A DNA stretch of 64,000 nucleotides from an uncultured Clostridia bacterium (GTDB lineage: Bacteria; Bacillota; Clostridia; Lachnospirales; CAG-274), in the NCBI GenBank assembly GCA_949948985.1, contig CATLIG010000003.1:83834-147833 (forward strand). Reading direction: 5' to 3'. The notes under the pieces were generated by a model, which did no database searches, was not told where the DNA came from, and saw only the letters and a list, made by a program, of their open reading frames with translations. Of the stretch, positions 37,365 to 46,900 are shown piece after piece. Position numbers and translations under genes: made by a program. Position 1 is the stretch's first letter; each line of letters starts with the position of its first letter.

Positions 37365-38801
37365 TTATAAGAAATCAGCCAGTGTAAGCTGAGTTATGTT
37401 CATACCTACTCTTAAAGCTGCTTGATATGAGGCGTTTGCCACATTAAATTTCATTGCTGTATCAGCGTAATTTATATTCTCGTTTTTAGACATAAGGTTT
37501 GTGTAATTTACATTATCATCGCCAAGTCTTTCCTGTATAAGATAAATACGGTTCATACGTACACCTAAATTTGTGTGCTGTTCTGTAACTGAGGAATTGA
37601 AATTATTTATTTTTGTAATCATTTCCTCAAATTGAGAACGAAGGTTACTGTCAAATGATGCTATTTCAGACTGGGATAATTCTGAGAAAGGTTTTCCTCC
37701 AAAATAAGTGTCAATGTCATCATTAGAAAGGGTACCTGACATATAATCATAAACTTTATCAAAATAATGAAGTTCAGAATACATTTCCTCAGTATATACT
37801 TCCGGAGCCACAGAGTTTATATCAATATAATTGTTTACACCAACTTCAAGTTTAATACGGTCTCCGGAAACGTGAGTAGCGCCCTCAATGATTTCGCCGG
37901 GAATTTTAATGTCAATGTCTACTCCGTCAACAACAAAGTCAAGACCATCTCCCGCGGTATTTTTATCAGCGGTAATATGATTTACGGTAGTGCCGTTTAT
38001 GAGGTCGACAGATATAGTTATGCTTCCGTCGCCGGTTGAGCCTGACCCGCCTGACGACCCACCGCCTCCCGAGGTAGGAATGCTATGAAGTTGGATTGTT
38101 TGTTTATCGGGAGATACAAAAATTTCATAGTCAGTAGCGCTTATTGTATCTTTGAGTTTATCTATAAGGTCGTCTCTCTGAGTTATGACAGATGTATCTC
38201 CTCCGGCAATTTGTCCGTTTAAATTAGCTATCTGGTCTAAAATATCGTTTGCCTCTTTAATGGGACCGTTTTGAACTTTATCAAGAACATCATCAATATT
38301 TACATAATTACCATCATTATATATTTCTTTGTTCAATGTATTTTTTCCTGTAGCGGCATCTTTTAATATAGGCGGTTTATCTGTCATATATCCTGAAAAA
38401 ACATATCTGCCCATATATGTTGAGTTTATCTCTGATTCAAGCTGTCCAACATAAGAATTAAACTGATGAAGTATTTTTTTTCGGTCGTCTTCTTTATATT
38501 GGTCGCTTGCACCCTGAACGCAAAGCTCACTCATAGATGTGAGAATTGACGTTATATTTTTAAACGCCGACTCAGTAGTTTCCATCCACGAAATACCCTG
38601 ATTGGCATTTGAGTTATATTGTTCCGTAGATGAAACAATATTTCTGAGTTTCAGCGCGCGGCTTGCGATAATCGGGTCATCAGAAGGCATTTGTATTTTT
38701 TTGCCTGACGCCATTTGAGTATAATATTTATCCAAATTGCTCATATTTTTGTTTATGTTTGTGAGCATTGAATTTGTCATCATTATATTTGTAATTCGCA
38801 T
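37365..38801 (-). CDS. flgL: Flagellar hook-associated protein FlgL (HAP3)
   Basis: A 478-residue junction protein between hook and filament, secreted by the flagellar type III system without a cleaved signal. The N-terminal helical region (R-I-T-N-I-M-M-T-N ... L-D-K-Y-Y-T-Q-M-A-S-G-K-K-I-Q-M-P-S-D-D-P) and the C-terminal helical end (N-V-A-N-A-S-Y-Q-A-A-L-R-V-G) are typical. The central part is longer than in the smallest FlgL proteins and contains a Gly/Ser linker (G-G-G-G-S-S-G-G-S) near residue 245, probably joining surface domains. The ATG has GGAGG upstream. The 138-base gap before it holds a GCGGA/TCCGC hairpin near 38888-38909. Confidence 0.92.
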   Translation of the reverse strand: MRITNIMMTNSMLTNINKNMSNLDKYYTQMASGKKIQMPSDDPIIASRALKLRNIVSSTEQYNSNANQGISWMETTESAFKNITSILTSMSELCVQGASDQYKEDDRKKILHQFNSYVGQLESEINSTYMGRYVFSGYMTDKPPILKDAATGKNTLNKEIYNDGNYVNIDDVLDKVQNGPIKEANDILDQIANLNGQIAGGDTSVITQRDDLIDKLKDTISATDYEIFVSPDKQTIQLHSIPTSGGGGSSGGSGSTGDGSITISVDLINGTTVNHITADKNTAGDGLDFVVDGVDIDIKIPGEIIEGATHVSGDRIKLEVGVNNYIDINSVAPEVYTEEMYSELHYFDKVYDYMSGTLSNDDIDTYFGGKPFSELSQSEIASFDSNLRSQFEEMITKINNFNSSVTEQHTNLGVRMNRIYLIQERLGDDNVNYTNLMSKNENINYADTAMKFNVANASYQAALRVGMNITQLTLADFL

Positions 38802-38939
38802 ATAAATCCTCCGTTCCTATAATATTACCGCAAATAATATAATTATTTACAGTGTTTCAAAAAATTATTGAAAAACCGGCAACAGAGCGGAAACTGAAAA
38901 ATGGTCCGCATATCTGTTTATTTTGCCGTAATCTTAAAT

Positions 38940-40532
38940 TTATACGCCAAGTCTGTTTATTAATGTATCATAAACCTGGCTTATGCTTTGCATAAGTTTT
39001 GCTGACGCAACATAAAGCTGTTGATATTTAAGCATACTTGTTATTTCCTCATTAAGGCTTACTCCGGAAACAGAAATTCTCTGGTTATCAGTTGAGGTTG
39101 TAAGTTCGTCATAGAAATCGTTAAAACTCTGAGCCTGCCTTTTGTCAATTCCAAGTTCGGAGGAAATACCGTTTACATAATCAAAGACATTACCTTCTTT
39201 AAAAAGAGAACCGTTATTTCTGATTGTCGTAAATTCTAATATAATTTCATTGTTGCTCTCCTGATTTGGAGGAGCTATACTTGATGTCGCAAGTCTTGAG
39301 GAGTCTTTCATAAGAAGGTCGGACATAGAAAAATTAAAAGCCGTTATTTTTGAGTAATCGAGCTTTTCAGGGTCTTCAATACAATTACCGTCCTCGTCTT
39401 TGTATGAAAAGAAAAGGTTTCCTTTGTTTCCTTTTTCATCATATCCGTTTATATGACCGGACATACCCTCAATATCAGTGTCATCAAGATGTTTTCCCTC
39501 ATTGAAAGCTTTGGCGATTGTCTGAACCAAAGTGTTTAATTTATCTACATAATAAGGAATTCCTTTATAATTTTGCGGCTGTGATTTCTTTATATCAGGG
39601 TCTGCCGGAGTATCTGTATCAGTCTGTACATTTACATTGCCGTCACGTATGTCAAGAAGTCCTTTGAGTTCACCAGAAAGTCCTCTTGTGTTAAAAGGTA
39701 TATCGGCAGACCATCTTAAATCATATAATCCTGGAGCATCATCAGGGTCGATTTGTGTATTGGCGTCTCTGGCAACACATTCTATTTTAAAATTATCAAA
39801 GTGGTTGACAAAATCCTGACCGTTTATAAGTACAACATATTTTGGTCCGTATTCCGAGTCAATTTCTTTTACTTCTGTATTAACGTACTGAGAAAGTTTA
39901 TCAACAAGCAATGCTCTCTGGTCACGAAGGTCGTTGGCATTATCCCCGTTAAGCTCATAGGAGAAAATCTGTTTATTCAAACCGACAATCTGGTCGCCTA
40001 TAGAATTTATTGTCTTTACAAGAGATTGGATTTCATCATTTACATCTCTTTGCTGAGTTCTTAAAGACTGAGCGTAGGCATTTATATTATCTACAAAAGA
40101 CGATGCGAAATTTATTACGCTTGTTCTGTAGGTTTTATCTCCGGCACTAAATGTAAGTCCGCTTACACTATTCAAGAAATCGTTTATTGAGGAGCTTATA
40201 CCTGTTGTTGAGAGTTCACTGAAAACCGTTTCCAAAAGTTCAAGCTGGTCATTTTTTTCAGAGTATTCACCGAAAGTTGCTTTTTGCTCCCAATATTTTT
40301 TATCAAGATAAAAATCTCTTATTTGCTCTATTCCGTAAACATCGCTTCCTGTGCCGACCATACCTTTTCCGCAGACACCGGGCAGAGGCTCTGAAGCTTT
40401 CTGCATAGCGACTTGTCTTGTATACCCTCTTGTCGAAGCGTTTGCTATATTATGAGAAACAACGGAAAGTCCGTTTTTCGCGGTAAACAAAGCGCTTGTA
40501 GCGACATTAAACTCAAAAAATGCTGAATTCAT
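38940..40532 (-). CDS. flgK: Flagellar hook-associated protein FlgK (HAP1), second copy
   Basis: A 530-residue hook-filament junction protein. The N-terminus (F-F-E-F-N-V-A-T-S-A-L-F-T-A-K-N-G-L-S-V-V-S-H-N-I-A-N-A-S-T-R-G-Y-T-R-Q) and the C-terminal end (V-S-L-N-E-E-I-T-S-M-L-K-Y-Q-Q-L-Y-V-A-S-A-K-L) are the conserved rod-type parts. The L-N-G-D-N-A-N-D-L-R-D-Q-R segment in the middle is also a family hallmark. It directly follows another FlgK gene with a 16-base gap; the two are clearly related but diverged. Strong AAGGAGG site. Confidence 0.92.
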   Translation of the reverse strand: MNSAFFEFNVATSALFTAKNGLSVVSHNIANASTRGYTRQVAMQKASEPLPGVCGKGMVGTGSDVYGIEQIRDFYLDKKYWEQKATFGEYSEKNDQLELLETVFSELSTTGISSSINDFLNSVSGLTFSAGDKTYRTSVINFASSFVDNINAYAQSLRTQQRDVNDEIQSLVKTINSIGDQIVGLNKQIFSYELNGDNANDLRDQRALLVDKLSQYVNTEVKEIDSEYGPKYVVLINGQDFVNHFDNFKIECVARDANTQIDPDDAPGLYDLRWSADIPFNTRGLSGELKGLLDIRDGNVNVQTDTDTPADPDIKKSQPQNYKGIPYYVDKLNTLVQTIAKAFNEGKHLDDTDIEGMSGHINGYDEKGNKGNLFFSYKDEDGNCIEDPEKLDYSKITAFNFSMSDLLMKDSSRLATSSIAPPNQESNNEIILEFTTIRNNGSLFKEGNVFDYVNGISSELGIDKRQAQSFNDFYDELTTSTDNQRISVSGVSLNEEITSMLKYQQLYVASAKLMQSISQVYDTLINRLGV

Positions 40533-40548
40533 TAAAAAACCTCCTTAA

Positions 40549-42108
40549 TCAACGGCCGACAACACCCATATTATTTACAACTTTATCTACCATTGAATCA
40601 ATTATATTTATAAATTTTGAAGCAGCCTGATAAGCGTACTGATATTTAAGCATATAGGAAAGTTCCTCATCTATGGAAACCCCTGAAAGAGTCTGACGTT
40701 TATTATCAACATAAGTCATAAGACCGTTATGCTCGTCATAATATGTACCGGCCTCGTGAACTTCTACTGCTATATCGTCTATTATTGAACGGTAGTAATT
40801 ATTTACCGAATAGAGATTTCCTTGTTCATCTGTGAAACTGTCTATGTTGTTTTCCCATTTTTTCATAGTATCAAGAATAACGCTTGTATCACCTATTTGA
40901 CCTGATGGAGAAAGAGCCAGGTGATTATAGCCCTCGGCACTGTCGAGAATTGGGTTTACCTGAATATTTGATGTGGTATAACCTTTATCGTCAACTGTTT
41001 TTGTAAAAACGGGAACTCCGTGTTCTCCTAAAAGGTCAACTGTATTTCCGCTTGAAAAAGCGTCATTTATAAGGGTTACAATTCCGTTTACAAGATTATC
41101 GAATTTTTTCTGCACATTTGGAATAAGATAATTGTTTACCTCGCTTTCAGGCGTGTCATATTTTCCTATGGTATTTCCTCTTGATACAAGCAGACTTTTT
41201 AAAAGACCGCAACAATTTTGAGAACCGCCGTTAAGATTTTCTTTTGTTAAATCTCCGAAAAGAGAAATAGCGCTGTCATCGTCCGCAGAAAGAATATCCT
41301 CGGATTTTGAGAAAACAGGCTCGACAAAAGCATATCCCGCCGCCGAGTACTTTAAACCAAGAGTATTAGCGGCATTGTGAGCGAGAAGCTCATGACCGTG
41401 GGCTATAATATTTACGCTGCCGTTGGCGGATTCTTTTACTGTTATATCAAGATATGAACTTAATTTATCCAAAAGGAGGTTTCTTGAGTCACGAAAATCA
41501 TTAGCGTGGTCGCCGTTCATTTCGTGGTATACGATTTTATCGTTTAACTCAGCTATATCTTTTACTATTTTATTTATATCGTCAACGGTAGTTTTTATTT
41601 GTCCGTTTAAATTCATTTGATAATTGTAAAGACCGTCTTGTATATCCTGCATTTTATTTACAAATGTTTTACATGTTTCTATAAACGAGCCTCTTGTTTC
41701 TATTCCCTCCGGATAAATCGAAAGCTCGTTAAGAGCTTCCCATATGTTATTTACAACATCCTGAGCGGCGTAAGAACTTTCAAGCTCTCCTAAAATATTC
41801 TGTACTTCCTGACCTGTTGTATACCTTACGGCATAATAATTTGATGTACTTGCCTCGGCTCTGTAATCAGCGTCAAAAAATTTGTTTCTTATCTGTCTTA
41901 TCTCACTTAAATCAGTGCCCATTCCTACTTGCAGAAGTCCTACTTTGCTTTCGGAATGGGTTCTATATAAAAAGTCCTGCTGGATATTTCCCTGACGGGT
42001 ATATCCCGCAGCACCTGAGTTTGCCATATTGTGTCCGGTTGTGGAAAGACCCGACTGAGCGTTTCTTAAACCGCTTACACCTATACTGTAGCTTGACATT
42101 GAAGACAT
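40549..42108 (-). CDS. flgK: Flagellar hook-associated protein FlgK (HAP1), first copy
   Basis: A 519-residue FlgK with the same hallmarks: S-I-G-V-S-G-L-R-N-A-Q-S-G-L-S-T-T-G-H-N-M-A-N, the middle M-N-G-D-H-A-N-D-F-R-D-S-R segment, and the end S-I-D-E-E-L-S-Y-M-L-K-Y-Q-Y-A-Y-Q-A-A-S-K. It differs from the next gene through most of the central region. Two FlgK proteins in one operon may form mixed or alternating layers at the junction, or serve two filament types; this is inference. Start with GAGGAGG; it ends 16 bases before the second copy. Confidence 0.9.
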   Translation of the reverse strand: MSSMSSYSIGVSGLRNAQSGLSTTGHNMANSGAAGYTRQGNIQQDFLYRTHSESKVGLLQVGMGTDLSEIRQIRNKFFDADYRAEASTSNYYAVRYTTGQEVQNILGELESSYAAQDVVNNIWEALNELSIYPEGIETRGSFIETCKTFVNKMQDIQDGLYNYQMNLNGQIKTTVDDINKIVKDIAELNDKIVYHEMNGDHANDFRDSRNLLLDKLSSYLDITVKESANGSVNIIAHGHELLAHNAANTLGLKYSAAGYAFVEPVFSKSEDILSADDDSAISLFGDLTKENLNGGSQNCCGLLKSLLVSRGNTIGKYDTPESEVNNYLIPNVQKKFDNLVNGIVTLINDAFSSGNTVDLLGEHGVPVFTKTVDDKGYTTSNIQVNPILDSAEGYNHLALSPSGQIGDTSVILDTMKKWENNIDSFTDEQGNLYSVNNYYRSIIDDIAVEVHEAGTYYDEHNGLMTYVDNKRQTLSGVSIDEELSYMLKYQYAYQAASKFINIIDSMVDKVVNNMGVVGR

Positions 42109-42124
42109 ATATAAATCCTCCTCT

Positions 42125-42625
42125 TTACTGTTTTATATCAAAAAGCCTGTCGCCGGTCGGAATCTCGTTTCCCAATGTATCACAGTAATAGGGTCTTTTG
42201 CTTAACGAGCCTCTTAATAAATTCATTGAAAATTCCGCTTGACTTAATGATTCCTCTATTAACATTCGGTTATGCTCATTTGTTTTTTTCAGTTCCGCAA
42301 GAAGCTCTGACGCTTTGTCACGGGCTTTTCTGACATTTTCGGACTCTGCTTGTTTATCAATATACTCAATAAGATTTGTCAAGGTCATATCTTCCGGATT
42401 TTTATTTAAAACAAAAGCAATATCAGAAAAAAGCTCTTCTCTTTTTTTATCGAGCTTGAGCGTTTTTCCGACCAAAACATTTTCATCAGCATTTATTTTC
42501 TGAAGTTCTTCAATATTATTTTTGATAATAACTTCAAGTTTATCTTTTCCGCTTTTAATTAATTGTTCGTATAAATCGTTCATTTCATCTAAGACGACAA
42601 TTAATTCATCAATTAAACCTGCCAA
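42125..42625 (-). CDS. flgN: Flagellar export chaperone FlgN
   Basis: A 166-residue, largely helical protein that fits FlgN, the export chaperone of FlgK and FlgL. It has the I-D-E-L-I-V-V-L-D-E-M-N-D-L-Y-E-Q-L start and long amphipathic helices to about residue 135, then a short tail. The start is TTG at 42625, 5 bases after GAGGTG. It lies between flgM and the first flgK, the usual place. Confidence 0.88.
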   Translation of the reverse strand: MAGLIDELIVVLDEMNDLYEQLIKSGKDKLEVIIKNNIEELQKINADENVLVGKTLKLDKKREELFSDIAFVLNKNPEDMTLTNLIEYIDKQAESENVRKARDKASELLAELKKTNEHNRMLIEESLSQAEFSMNLLRGSLSKRPYYCDTLGNEIPTGDRLFDIKQ

Positions 42626-42637
42626 ACAATCACCTCA

Positions 42638-42901
42638 TTAAATGTAAGATATGATTTTATCCGCGATATCCTCTGCGGAAACATTATATGAGTTGCTGCT
42701 GATTTTATTTTTAATATCATTTACTTTATCTTCTCTGACAGACGGAGAGGACATTGCGGCTTTTAAAGCAACTTGAAATTCTTTAGCCTGCTCCGAAACA
42801 TTAAGCTTATCTTTCTTCTGACTGTCGGAAATTTTTTTCCCCGGAACAATCGGCTTGGCCTCATAAGCTTTATATACCTGAGAGATATTTGAAATTTTCA
42901 T
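42638..42901 (-). CDS. flgM: Anti-sigma-28 factor FlgM
   Basis: An 87-residue protein that holds the flagellar sigma factor inactive until it is exported. The C-terminal half (D-K-L-N-V-S-E-Q-A-K-E-F-Q-V-A-L and R-E-D-K-V-N-D-I-K-N-K-I-S-S-N-S-Y-N-V-S-A-E-D-I-A) matches the family. The N-terminal part is short and basic. ATG at 42901 is preferred to a GTG three codons earlier, which overlaps AGGTG. First gene of the operon flgM-flgN-flgK-flgK-flgL-fliW-csrA. Confidence 0.92.
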   Translation of the reverse strand: MKISNISQVYKAYEAKPIVPGKKISDSQKKDKLNVSEQAKEFQVALKAAMSSPSVREDKVNDIKNKISSNSYNVSAEDIADKIISYI

Positions 42902-43587
42902 AGTTAACACCTGCCTTTTAATGTATTTTCTACGATGAGCGCACCGTAAATGTTATAATTTGCTTAAATTAAAGTTTCTTTATTTTATTATACTCAAATG
43001 TATAAAATATTATAAAACATTATGGACAATTAATAAACCGCAAAACAATTTCCAAATGTTTTTTGGTTAAATATTTTTAAAGAAACGCTGATAGTAGATA
43101 TAAAAAATTATTTTATAATTCGATATAATCTAAAACGCGCAACATCATTTGACAAATCTTATTTTGCCTATCTTTGTCTGATTTTCTTGAAGGACCCGGA
43201 AAGTTTTTGCGAAAATCAAATTTCGATTAATAAAAAATTTTTTGTCAATCATTATTACGATGGTTTTAAACAAATCTATTAATCAAAGTTTCCTTAGCTA
43301 TAAATTATATCGTCATAAAGCGTAAAAAAAATTACACTTTTTTAAAAAAATATTAAACAAAATTAGTATGAGGAGAATGATATTTCTGTGCAAATCTGTA
43401 CAAGATGCAAAAATGCAGGAAAATATTTGTGACTTGCAAAAATTTAAAAAACAACGGAATATATTCCGTTTATACAAATATTCTTAAAAATGTGAATTAT
43501 CAGGGAGTTTAAACTCATTTCAATAGTGATAAATCATTATGAGGTTTATATAAAGGAATAAAAAAATAAATTTTTTGATTAAAGGTC

Positions 43588-43616
43588 TTGCATATTTATG
43601 ATTTATATAGTAAAAT
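43588..43616 (+). promoter_or_regulatory. Possible promoter of gltBD
   Basis: TTGCAT (43588-43593), 17 bases, TAAAAT (43611-43616). If used, the family A repeat lies inside the gltB leader. Confidence 0.45.
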
Positions 43617-43648
43617 ATAGATATGAAATAAATCAGAGTCTTTATAAT

Positions 43649-43813
43649 TATAGTCAATCAACTTGAAAATTAGAAAAAGGAGGCAAGCTAAAATGTATTT
43701 TTGTAAGGCAAGGTTGGGAGAGCATAGCCGAATGCCTATGCTGACCGACGGCAACGAGGCAAAAAGGATTTTTATTTGTCGAATGTACTTAATTTTTAAG
43801 TTGATTGACTATA
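43649..43813 (+). repeat. Family A MITE-like repeat (full copy)
   Basis: A 165-base element from TATAGTCAATCAACTTGAAA to AAGTTGATTGACTATA with the internal hairpin GCATAGCCGAATGCCTATGC. Shortly after it, TTTATTGTTTTGCACTG (43855-43871) matches the right end of family B. Confidence 0.82.
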
Positions 43814-43928
43814 TGTTATTGTTTTTTTATTGGTATTGTGAGAGACTGTGAATTTATTGTTTTGCACTGAAAATTTTGTGAATTGTTATAATTGTTGTCT
43901 ATTGATAGTTTATGGAAGGATTGATATT

Positions 43929-46900
43929 ATGAATTTTAATGGTTTACCACCAAAACAGGGATTGTATGACCCTAAGTTTGAGCATGACGCCTGTGGTATT
44001 GGTCTTATAGCTAATATTAAAGGAAAGAAATCCCATAGTATTATTGACAGCGCCATTAGGATTTTAAAAAATCTCGCACATAGGGGCGGCGTTGGAAGCG
44101 AACCTGATACAGGTGACGGAGCCGGTATTTTAATTCAAATACCTCATAAGTTTATGAAAAAGGTATGTGTTAATGAGGATATAAAGTTACCAGACGAAGG
44201 CGAATATGGAGTGGGTATGCTTTTTTTATCCCCTGATATTGAAACAAGAACAAAATCTTTAGAAAAACTCAAAAAAATTGTTGAGCAGGAGGGACAGACT
44301 TTTCTTGGCGTAAGGGAAGTGCCGACTTATGCTAAATGTATAGGGAAAAGCGCTAAAGAGGCGATGCCGAGAATAGTGCAGGTCTTTATAAAAAAGGCGG
44401 ATAATATCAATGCCGGAGTCGGATTTGAGAGAAAACTTTTTGTTATTTTAAAGCGTGCCGAGGCGGATATCAGATTTTGTAAAGAGGTCAGAGACAATTA
44501 TTTTTATTTCGCCTCCCTTTCATCAAAAACTATTGTATATAAAGGAATGCTTACACCAGAGCAGGTGAACAGATTTTATCTAGACCTTATGGATCTTGAT
44601 GTGAAAACCGCTGTGGCTATGGTTCATTCACGGTTTAGTACAAATACTTTTCCAAGTTGGGAAAGAGCTCACCCTAACAGATATATTATTCATAACGGCG
44701 AGATTAATACTATAAGAGGAAATGTAAATTGGATTAAAGCAAGAGAAAAAATGTTTGAAACAAACGCTTTCGGCGATGATATAAAAAAAATTTATCCTGT
44801 TATAAACGAGGATGGAAGCGATTCGGCTATGCTTGATAATTTTATTAATATGCTCATTCTTTCGGGATATTCATTACCTAAAGCGGTTATGATGACTATT
44901 CCTGAACCGTGGGAAAATGATTTTTCAATGGCTGACGATAAGAGGGCCTTTTATGAATATTCAAGCTGTATGATGGAGCCATGGGATGGTCCCGCGGCAA
45001 TAGGTTTTACAGATGGTGTTCGTGTCGGCGCTACTCTTGACAGAAATGGATTAAGACCGGCAAGATATTATGTAACTAAAGACGATATGGTTATTCTTTC
45101 TTCTGAAGTTGGAGTTTTGGATATACCTGCGGAAAATATCGTAAAAAAAGACAGACTTGAGCCGGGGAAAATGCTCCTTATAGATACAGAGGAGGGCAGA
45201 ATAATCGAGGATGACGAAATTAAACAAAGCGTTGTTTCAGAACATCCTTACAGAAAATGGCTTAATGAGAATCTGATTAAGCTTGATAACATTAAAAAGT
45301 TTCAGAAACTTTCTCAAAACTGGCACGAGCTTGTGGAAAAAATTAAAAACGAGTTTTTAAAACAGCCTTACGGAGAGCTTGCCGCAAAACGTATTATTGA
45401 GCTTGAAAATATATTTGTAAACAGAGAAAATGATTTTGATGAAAAAGAAGAGCTTCTTACAAGGCAAAAGGCTTTTGGATATACATGGGAAGATGTAGAT
45501 ACTACTTTAAGGGGCATTATTGAAACTAAAACAGACCCTGTGTCGGCTATGGGTACGGATATTCCTATTGCTGTACTTTCTGAAAAACCTCAGCTTTTGT
45601 ACAATTACTTTAAACAGCTTTTTGCTCAGGTAACAAATCCTCCGATAGACGCTATCAGAGAAAAGATTGTTACAAGCACTTTTGTTTATCTTGGAGGAGA
45701 AAAAAATCTTTTAAATCCAAATGCTTTTAATTGCAGAAGAATAAAATGCGATACTCCAATACTTACAAACGAACAGCTTGACAAATTAAAATGTGTTAAT
45801 GAAAAAGGATTTAATTCGGTTACTATTCCTATACTTTACAACGCTAAAGAAAAAGACGGTATGGTTAAGGCAATAGACGATATTTACAAGGCTGTTGATA
45901 TTGCCATTGAAAACGGCTGTAATATTATTATTTTGTCGGATAAAGGAGTTAATTCCGAAAAGTACGCTATTCCCGCACTTCTGGCATCGTCAGGGGTTCA
46001 TCATCATCTTATAAGAAAAGGATTGAGAATGAGCGTAAGTATTGTTCTTGAAACAGGTGAGCCGAGAGAGGTACATCATTTTGCTGTACTTTTGGGATAT
46101 GGTGCTAATGCCGTAAATCCATATCTTGTTTACGAAACGTTAAATGATATGTCGGATAAAGGTTATATAGATGTTTCAGAAAATGACGCTGTTAAAATTT
46201 ATGTGGATGTTATTACAGGCGGTATTGTGAAAATTATGTCCAAAATGGGAATATCAACAATTCAGAGTTATCAGGGAGCACAGATTTTTGAGGCTCTTGG
46301 TATTTCCGAAGATGTTGTTGAAAAATATTTTACGGGAACTGTCACAAGAATAGGAGGGCTTTCGGAAGAGCATATTGAAAAAGAAACAAGAATTCGTCAC
46401 GAAAAAGCTTTTGATGTTCTTGCCAAAGGAAACGCGTTAGACCCCGGCGGGGATTATAAATGGAGGAGAGGGGGAGAATATCATCTCTTCAATCCTGAAT
46501 CGGTATATAAGCTTCAAAGAGCCTGTCAAACAGGTGATTACAAGCTCTTTAAAGAGTATACCGCTCTTATGAACGACAGAACGGAACAGCTTTGCCATAT
46601 AAGGGGGCTTCTTGATATAAGAACTGTTGAAAAGCCTATTAATATAGATGAGGTTGAGCCTGTGGAGTCAATCGTAAAAAGGTTTAAAACGGGAGCTATG
46701 AGTTACGGTTCTATAAGTCTTGAGGCACACGAGTGTATGGCTATAGCTATGAACAGGCTTAAAGGAAAATCAAACAGCGGAGAGGGAGGAGAAAATCCTG
46801 ACAGGTTTATTCCTGATGATAATGGGGATTTACGTTGTTCTGCTATTAAACAGGTAGCGTCGGGACGTTTCGGCGTGACGATACATTATCTTCAAAACGC

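Larger units (their letters stand above)
42902..43928. other. Long divergent intergenic region between flgM and gltB
   Basis: About one kilobase without a convincing gene, between the divergent flgM and gltB operons. It is AT-rich and holds the palindrome AACGGAATATATTCCGTT (43453-43470), a promoter at 43588-43616, a family A repeat at 43649-43813 and part of a family B repeat at 43851-43873. No clear sigma-D type site was found for the flagellar operon. A short + strand frame starting near 43369 has no good ribosome binding site. Confidence 0.5.

Noticed and set aside
43101..43128. Possible sigma-D type promoter (TAAA-N14-TTCGATAT)
   Set aside because: It lacks the GC of the GCCGATAT box and points toward no nearby flagellar gene.
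43369..43488. Short + strand frame (about 39 codons) in the flgM-gltB gap
   Set aside because: The only nearby Shine-Dalgarno-like sequence lies inside the frame, too close to the internal ATG; no promoter fits it.
43663..43851. Open frame across the family A repeat before gltB
   Set aside because: It is formed by the repeat itself and its flank, without a ribosome binding site; other copies do not keep it open.
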